The notes beneath the pieces are model-generated. The model saw only the letters and a list, made by a program, of their open reading frames with translations. It did no database searches and had not been told where the DNA came from. A stretch of DNA of 10,486 nt. Origin: Planktomarina sp. (lineage in GTDB: Bacteria > Pseudomonadota > Alphaproteobacteria > Rhodobacterales > Rhodobacteraceae). The translations under genes were made by a program, and so were the position numbers. Of this stretch, positions 7,277 to 10,486 are shown in pieces; the stretch's first letter is position 1, and the number at the start of each line of letters is the position of its first letter. The stretch lies in NCBI GenBank assembly GCA_022425445.1, contig JAKMFM010000059.1:1-10486 (forward strand), in the 5' to 3' direction.

Positions 7277-8455
7277 TCATTGCGCAGATTGAACGACTTG
7301 CGCCACCGTCTCCAATCGCTCGAGCGCCTGAGAAATCTCGTTGTTTGAGATATTCAACGCTGGCAGAACGCGCACAACGTTATCGGCCGCAGGCACGGTC
7401 AAAACCTCACAGTCATATCCGGCTGTGACAACATCGATATTGCTCGCCTTGCATTTCAGACCCAGCATCAACCCCGCACCAGTCACACCCTCAAACACAT
7501 CTGGGTATTGCGCAACCAACCCCTCAAGCCCTTGGCGCAGCGCCCCGGCTTTGCGGCTCACCTTTGCTAAAAACTCCGGAGCAGCCACCTCCTCCAAGAC
7601 AGCACTTGCCACTGCGCAGCCCAAAGGGTTCCCGCCATAAGTTGAGCCATGCGTACCAGCCCCCATGCCGCTTGCGGCCTCTTCAGTTGCCAAAACGGCC
7701 CCTATGGGGAAGCCTCCACCAATACCTTTGGCCACCATCATGATATCTGGATCAATCCCTGCCCACTCATGGGCAAACAGCTTCCCAGTCCGTCCAACAC
7801 CGCATTGCACCTCATCAAAAATCAGCAAGATCCCATGACTGTCACAAAAATCGCGCAAACCCTTCAAACAATGATCCGGAACGGGGCGGATGCCGCCCTC
7901 CCCTTGGATCGGTTCAATCAATACGGCTGCGGTCTTGTCGTTAACAGCCGCATGCAGCGCGTCGTGATCGGCGAATGGCAATTGCACAAAGCCGGGCAGC
8001 AAAGGCCCGAAGCCTTTTGTCAACTTTTCTGCACCAGCAGCCGCAATGCCTGCGGAGGAACGCCCATGAAACGACCCTTCAAAGGCAATAATTTCCACGC
8101 GCTCAGGCTGGCCTTTGTCATAGAAATATTTGCGCGCCATTTTCACAGCCAACTCACAAGACTCTGTCCCAGAATTGGTAAAAAATACCGTGTCGGCGAA
8201 GGTCAAAGCCACCAGCTGATCGGCGAGTTTTTGTTGCGCTGGAATATGGTACAAATTGGATGTGTGCCACAATTTACCGGCTTGCGCCGTCAGCGCCGCC
8301 ACCAGTTTCGGATTCGCATGCCCCAAGCTGTTGACCGCAATCCCAGCGCCGAGATCCAAAAATCGCCGATCGTCATCGCTGGTCAACCAACTGCCTGTGC
8401 CAGAAACAAACGACATCGGCGCGCGATTATAGGTGGGCAGAATCGAAGGGATCAT
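7277..8455 (-). CDS. argD: acetylornithine aminotransferase (class III, PLP-dependent)
   Basis: This 392-residue enzyme exchanges the amino group between N-acetylglutamate semialdehyde plus glutamate and N2-acetylornithine, a step of arginine synthesis. It is a fold-type I, class III aminotransferase. NSGTES (94-99) forms part of the phosphate cup and FEGSFHGR (125-132) is family-typical. Asp214 in FDEVQ contacts the PLP ring nitrogen, and Lys243 in VAKGIGGG is the Schiff-base lysine. HGSTYGGNPL (269-278) follows. The ATG at 8455 has GAAAGG 7 bases upstream. Enzymes of this family often also act on succinyldiaminopimelate in lysine synthesis; sequence alone does not settle that here. It is the first gene of the probable argD-argF operon. 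Confidence 0.95.
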   Translation of the reverse strand: MIPSILPTYNRAPMSFVSGTGSWLTSDDDRRFLDLGAGIAVNSLGHANPKLVAALTAQAGKLWHTSNLYHIPAQQKLADQLVALTFADTVFFTNSGTESCELAVKMARKYFYDKGQPERVEIIAFEGSFHGRSSAGIAAAGAEKLTKGFGPLLPGFVQLPFADHDALHAAVNDKTAAVLIEPIQGEGGIRPVPDHCLKGLRDFCDSHGILLIFDEVQCGVGRTGKLFAHEWAGIDPDIMMVAKGIGGGFPIGAVLATEEAASGMGAGTHGSTYGGNPLGCAVASAVLEEVAAPEFLAKVSRKAGALRQGLEGLVAQYPDVFEGVTGAGLMLGLKCKASNIDVVTAGYDCEVLTVPAADNVVRVLPALNISNNEISQALERLETVAQVVQSAQ

Positions 8456-8549
8456 CGGAATACCTTTCTAATGAGGTGGGAGTGAGAAAACCAAAATTGG
8501 GACAGAGGCCTAGGAGCGCAAAACACGAGGGGCAGGCCGCGTTGCGGTG

Positions 8550-8582
8550 ATCATATCAGCGACGTCGGCGTCTCAATGTCAA
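8550..8582 (-). promoter_or_regulatory. candidate argD promoter
   Basis: On the minus strand there is a perfect TTGACA (8582-8577) and an overlapping-phase TTGAGA (8576-8571), then TATGAT (8555-8550), a 5 of 6 match to TATAAT. Spacing is not ideal: 21 bases from TTGACA and 15 from TTGAGA. The intervening CGACGTCG (8560-8567) is an 8-bp palindrome. It sits in the 208-bp gap upstream of argD, about 95 bases before its ATG. Confidence 0.4.
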
Positions 8583-8596
8583 TTCAATCATCGTTT

Positions 8597-8614
8597 TCAT
8601 ACCCTTATCATACC
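8597..8614. repeat. two TCATACC heptamers phased by 11 bp upstream of argD
   Basis: TCATACC occurs at 8597-8603 and 8608-8614, that is, GGTATGA twice on the minus strand one helical turn apart, just upstream of the candidate -35 element of argD. The arrangement resembles a paired regulator site, but no known operator is recognised. Confidence 0.35.
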
Positions 8615-8663
8615 AAAGCCCCCCGGTCATGGGAAGTCCAAATATCTGCTGCTGCAAATCCCA

Positions 8664-9467
8664 CTAAGATTTCAACCGATAACCTCGTGCCAACCAAACC
8701 CAAGCCAAACCAACCGCACATATATTGGCGCCGCAAATCACCGCCAAAGCCACCCACGGGCTGCCATCTGAAACCCCCAGAACACTGTAACGACCGCCGT
8801 CGATGATATAAAACATCGGATTCACATGGATCAGTGGCTGCATCATGGAGGGTAAGGCTTGGATCGAATAAAACGTTCCAGACAAAAATGCCAAGGGTGT
8901 GATCACAAAATTTGAGATCGCAGCCATTTGATCAAACTTATACGCATAGATGCTACCCAAAAGCCCCAGCGCGCCCATGAACATCCCCCCCAAAACCACA
9001 AAGACTAATGTCCAAAGCGGATGAGCCACCCAGATGCCGAGGCTCAATCCCATCGACAGGCAGAGCACTGCGCCAATCACCAATCCGCGCCCAATGCCAC
9101 CCGCCAAGAATCCCACGGTCATTTCCAGGGGCGACAGCGGCGGCATCAACGTATCGACAATGGACCCCATGACTTTCGCCGAAAGCATGGAAGATGAGGT
9201 ATTGGCAAAAGAATTTTGTATCACCGTCATCATCAATAAACCCGGCGCCAAAAAGCTGACATAATCAAACCCCATGACATCCGAGCGACCAGGCCCTATG
9301 GCAATAGAAAAAACCAATAGAAACAAACCAGCAGTTATCAACGGAGCAAAAATTGTCTGCTGCCAGATCGCCAGATAGCGCATATTCTCGCGGCGAATGA
9401 GCGTCCAAAGGCCCAGCCAATTGACTCGTCCGAAGCGTCTTGCGCCGTATTGAGAAACATTTGCCAC
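8664..9467 (-). CDS. ABC-2 type transporter permease (no ATPase gene adjacent)
   Basis: This 267-residue inner-membrane protein is the membrane subunit of an ABC-2 family exporter, close in type to YadH/NodJ-like permeases. About six hydrophobic segments are visible, near residues 32-57, 68-88, 116-145 (possibly one long or two short), 151-175, 183-205 and 237-260. The characteristic ABC-2 stretch is PLAFLSGTFYSIQALP (191-206), followed by INP-like HVNPMFYIIDGGRY (214-227). The substrate cannot be inferred. The start is a GTG at 9467 with GGAG 7 bases upstream (TGGAGATAAGCT-GTG), which decides it. The cognate ATPase is not next to it: upstream is divergent gcrA, downstream is argD on the same strand after 208 bp. 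It may pair with an ATPase encoded elsewhere. Confidence 0.9.
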   Translation of the reverse strand: MANVSQYGARRFGRVNWLGLWTLIRRENMRYLAIWQQTIFAPLITAGLFLLVFSIAIGPGRSDVMGFDYVSFLAPGLLMMTVIQNSFANTSSSMLSAKVMGSIVDTLMPPLSPLEMTVGFLAGGIGRGLVIGAVLCLSMGLSLGIWVAHPLWTLVFVVLGGMFMGALGLLGSIYAYKFDQMAAISNFVITPLAFLSGTFYSIQALPSMMQPLIHVNPMFYIIDGGRYSVLGVSDGSPWVALAVICGANICAVGLAWVWLARGYRLKS

Positions 9468-9488
9468 AGCTTATCTCCACTTGGGTGG

Positions 9489-9517
9489 TTGTCCTTAGCC
9501 TCAGTTGAGCCTAAAGT
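9489..9517 (+). promoter_or_regulatory. candidate gcrA promoter
   Basis: TTGTCC (9489-9494), a 17-base spacer, then TAAAGT (9512-9517); each element matches the sigma-70 consensus at 4 of 6 positions. This would start transcription near 9524, about 48 bases before the gcrA ATG. The spacer carries AGCCT twice, at 9497-9501 and 9508-9512, 11 bp apart. No GANTC methylation site is present in the 9468-9571 intergenic region. Confidence 0.4.
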
Positions 9518-9560
9518 AGGATGCTGCATGGGTATCACCCGGTATGGCTACGAAATTCAA

Positions 9561-9567
9561 GGGGGGG
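9561..9567 (+). promoter_or_regulatory. G-run ribosome binding site for gcrA
   Basis: Seven consecutive G bases lie 4 bases before the ATG at 9572 and only 1 base before the preceding ATG at 9569. Spacing therefore favours 9572, which also gives the family-typical M-S-W-T-D start. A pure G run is an unusual Shine-Dalgarno element and could be prone to length change. Confidence 0.5.
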
Positions 9568-9571
9568 CATG

Positions 9572-10141
9572 ATGTCCTGGACTGATGAACGCGTCGAAGT
9601 TCTGAAAAAAATGTGGGGCGAGGGCCAATCGGCCAGTGTGATCGCCAAGGAATTGGGCGGCGTAACCCGCAATGCGGTGATCGGCAAAGTGCACCGTTTG
9701 GGTCTGTCCAACCGTGTGACCTCGACCACGGCCAAGCCGGCCGCCAAGGATAAGGCAAAAGCGCAGGTCAAGGCAAAGCCAGCCGCGCCCGCGACACCAG
9801 CCGCACCGCCAAAACCGGCTGCGCCAGCGGCCGAGACCGTGCGGGTCACCCCGCCTGCGGTGCGCAAGATCATTCCTGCCGGCCAGCCGCTTCCGCCGCA
9901 GCCCTCAGCCAATGAGATCAGCCCCGAAGCTCTGGCAAAAGTCAGTGAAGTGGAAAAGACCGCCAAGAAGATCAGCTTGATGGAATTGACCGAAAAAACC
10001 TGCAAATGGCCGGTCGGTGATCCGGCGACAGATGATTTTTGGTTCTGCGGTCTGGCGGTGAAAGCCGGCAAACCCTATTGCGAGGCGCATGTTGGTGTGG
10101 CCTTTCAGCCCATGTCCAGCCGCCGCGACCGCCGCAGGTAA
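9572..10141 (+). CDS. gcrA: GcrA cell-cycle regulator
   Basis: This 189-residue protein is an alphaproteobacterial transcription factor that, in Caulobacter, binds the sigma-70 factor and stimulates promoters bearing CcrM-methylated GANTC sites. The N-terminal helix-turn-helix-like domain runs from MSWTDERV through LGGVTRNAVIGKVHRLGLSNR (residues 1-48). A long Ala/Pro/Lys-rich linker occupies about 50-112. The conserved C-terminal domain, which binds sigma in the characterised protein, runs from about 136 to 180 and contains CKWP (144-147), FWFCG (156-160) and YCEAH (169-173). Cys144, Cys159, Cys170 and His173 could form a metal site, but I do not know that they do. The frame is open from 9521; I chose 9572 on ribosome-binding-site spacing and the family N-terminus. 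The C-terminus ends in an Arg-rich tail. Confidence 0.94.
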   Translation: MSWTDERVEVLKKMWGEGQSASVIAKELGGVTRNAVIGKVHRLGLSNRVTSTTAKPAAKDKAKAQVKAKPAAPATPAAPPKPAAPAAETVRVTPPAVRKIIPAGQPLPPQPSANEISPEALAKVSEVEKTAKKISLMELTEKTCKWPVGDPATDDFWFCGLAVKAGKPYCEAHVGVAFQPMSSRRDRRR

Positions 10142-10151
10142 GCCAACCGTC

Positions 10152-10179
10152 TTGAAATCCCCCAGCCCATTGATATCCT
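10152..10179 (+). promoter_or_regulatory. candidate promoter for the right-edge gene
   Basis: TTGAAA (10152-10157), a 16-base spacer and TATCCT (10174-10179). The -35 element is a 5 of 6 match and the -10 element 4 of 6. It lies between the gcrA stop and the partial ORF and would start transcription near 10186. Confidence 0.3.
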
Positions 10180-10215
10180 GAAAAGAAAATTTTGGGCCCC
10201 GGGGGCAACGGTAAA

Positions 10216-10486
10216 TTGATTGAAGCTTTTATAGAATGGGCTTTGCTCCAGAATTGGCTAATCGGGTGGCCGCTCGTGACTTTTGTCGGCCTTATGAGCA
10301 TTCCGGCATTTCGCAACACTGCGACGAGCCCAACCGACTGCGCATATTGGCTTAAATTGCTGCGCGACGATCGCCCAGCGGAACGTTATCGTTCGGTGAT
10401 GGGCGGATGGCTGGATTGGCTCGACACCCGGCTCTCCGCTGATCTGGCGCAGCAAGGCCCGGCGCAAAGGGCTTGGAGCATCGGCC
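10216..10486 (+). CDS. unrecognised, probably membrane-anchored protein, 3' end outside window
   Basis: The frame is open from just after a stop at 10171 to the window edge, giving about 90 residues. I do not recognise the family. The proposed N-terminus has one hydrophobic, Trp-rich segment (about residues 5-29, including WLIGWPLVTFVGLM), consistent with an N-terminal membrane anchor. A soluble-looking, charged part follows, with YWLKLLRDDRPAERY and WLDWLDTRL. The start is uncertain. TTG at 10216 has a G-run about 10 bases upstream and follows the candidate promoter. TTG at 10192 and ATG at 10294 are alternatives, the last of which would lose most of the membrane segment. It is 74 bp after gcrA on the same strand and could also be read from that transcript. 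Confidence 0.6.
   Translation, partial: MIEAFIEWALLQNWLIGWPLVTFVGLMSIPAFRNTATSPTDCAYWLKLLRDDRPAERYRSVMGGWLDWLDTRLSADLAQQGPAQRAWSIG

Noticed and set aside
8547..8806. Plus-strand ORFs of 74 and 76 codons upstream of argD.
   Set aside because: Pro/Lys/His-rich translations antisense to the permease end and the argD control region, with no ribosome binding site; shadows.
9468..9571. GANTC methylation sites as evidence for GcrA autoregulation.
   Set aside because: None is present in the gcrA upstream region, nor in the gap before the right-edge gene (10142-10215).
9535..10071. 178-codon minus-strand ORF opposite gcrA.
   Set aside because: It is the antisense of the Ala/Pro-rich gcrA linker, giving low-complexity Gly/Ala sequence; gcrA is clearly the real gene.
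10194..10206. GC-rich GGGCCCCGGGGGC before the right-edge gene, considered as a terminator for gcrA.
   Set aside because: There is no loop between the G and C blocks, the symmetry is imperfect, and no T-run follows.
1..10486. Mobile element, phage, CRISPR, toxin-antitoxin or defence genes.
   Set aside because: No transposase, integrase, terminal repeats, spaced repeat array or paired small toxin-antitoxin ORFs were seen; the genes are chromosomal housekeeping genes.

Overview
The window is about 10.5 kb of ordinary chromosomal core from an alphaproteobacterium, most likely the Rhodobacteraceae/Roseobacter group. The reasons are a GcrA-type cell-cycle regulator, the moderate-to-high GC content, and the style of the MeaB, HrpB, ArgD and ArgF proteins. 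I see no rRNA, tRNA, insertion sequence, phage gene, CRISPR array or defence module, and no clear sign of recent gene transfer. A species cannot be named from the sequence alone.

Layout, left to right. The left edge cuts the first 22 codons of rpmB (ribosomal protein bL28, minus strand), with its ribosome binding site and a candidate promoter just to the right. Next is meaB (minus strand), the GTPase chaperone of methylmalonyl-CoA mutase. It is divergent from hrpB (plus strand), a DExH-box helicase, across a gap of about 126 bp holding a 12-bp perfect palindrome. hrpB runs tail-to-tail into gnd with only 4 bp between the stop codons.

From 3943 to 8455 four minus-strand genes follow one another in the transcription order argD, argF, an unrecognised 264-residue gene, then gnd. 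argD and argF make acetylornithine and citrulline for arginine synthesis; gnd is a decarboxylating 6-phosphogluconate dehydrogenase. The spacings are 71, 106 and 28 bp, so they may share transcripts. Two of the gaps contain inverted repeats. A candidate promoter and an 11-bp-phased heptamer repeat lie upstream of argD. Further right is an ABC-2 type permease (minus strand, GTG start) with no ATPase gene beside it, then divergent gcrA (plus strand). A membrane-anchored-looking gene of unknown function is cut by the right edge.

The observation most worth following is in gnd. Its nucleotide-binding region has GxGxxG and Asn-Leu-Glu where NADP-dependent 6-phosphogluconate dehydrogenases have GxAxxG and Asn-Arg-Ser/Thr, which suggests a shift towards NAD. 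The unrecognised gene between argF and gnd is the other real unknown. I found no convincing new multi-gene system. The remaining findings are small regulatory-looking repeats and start-codon corrections: meaB, gnd and gcrA all begin downstream of the longest possible start.
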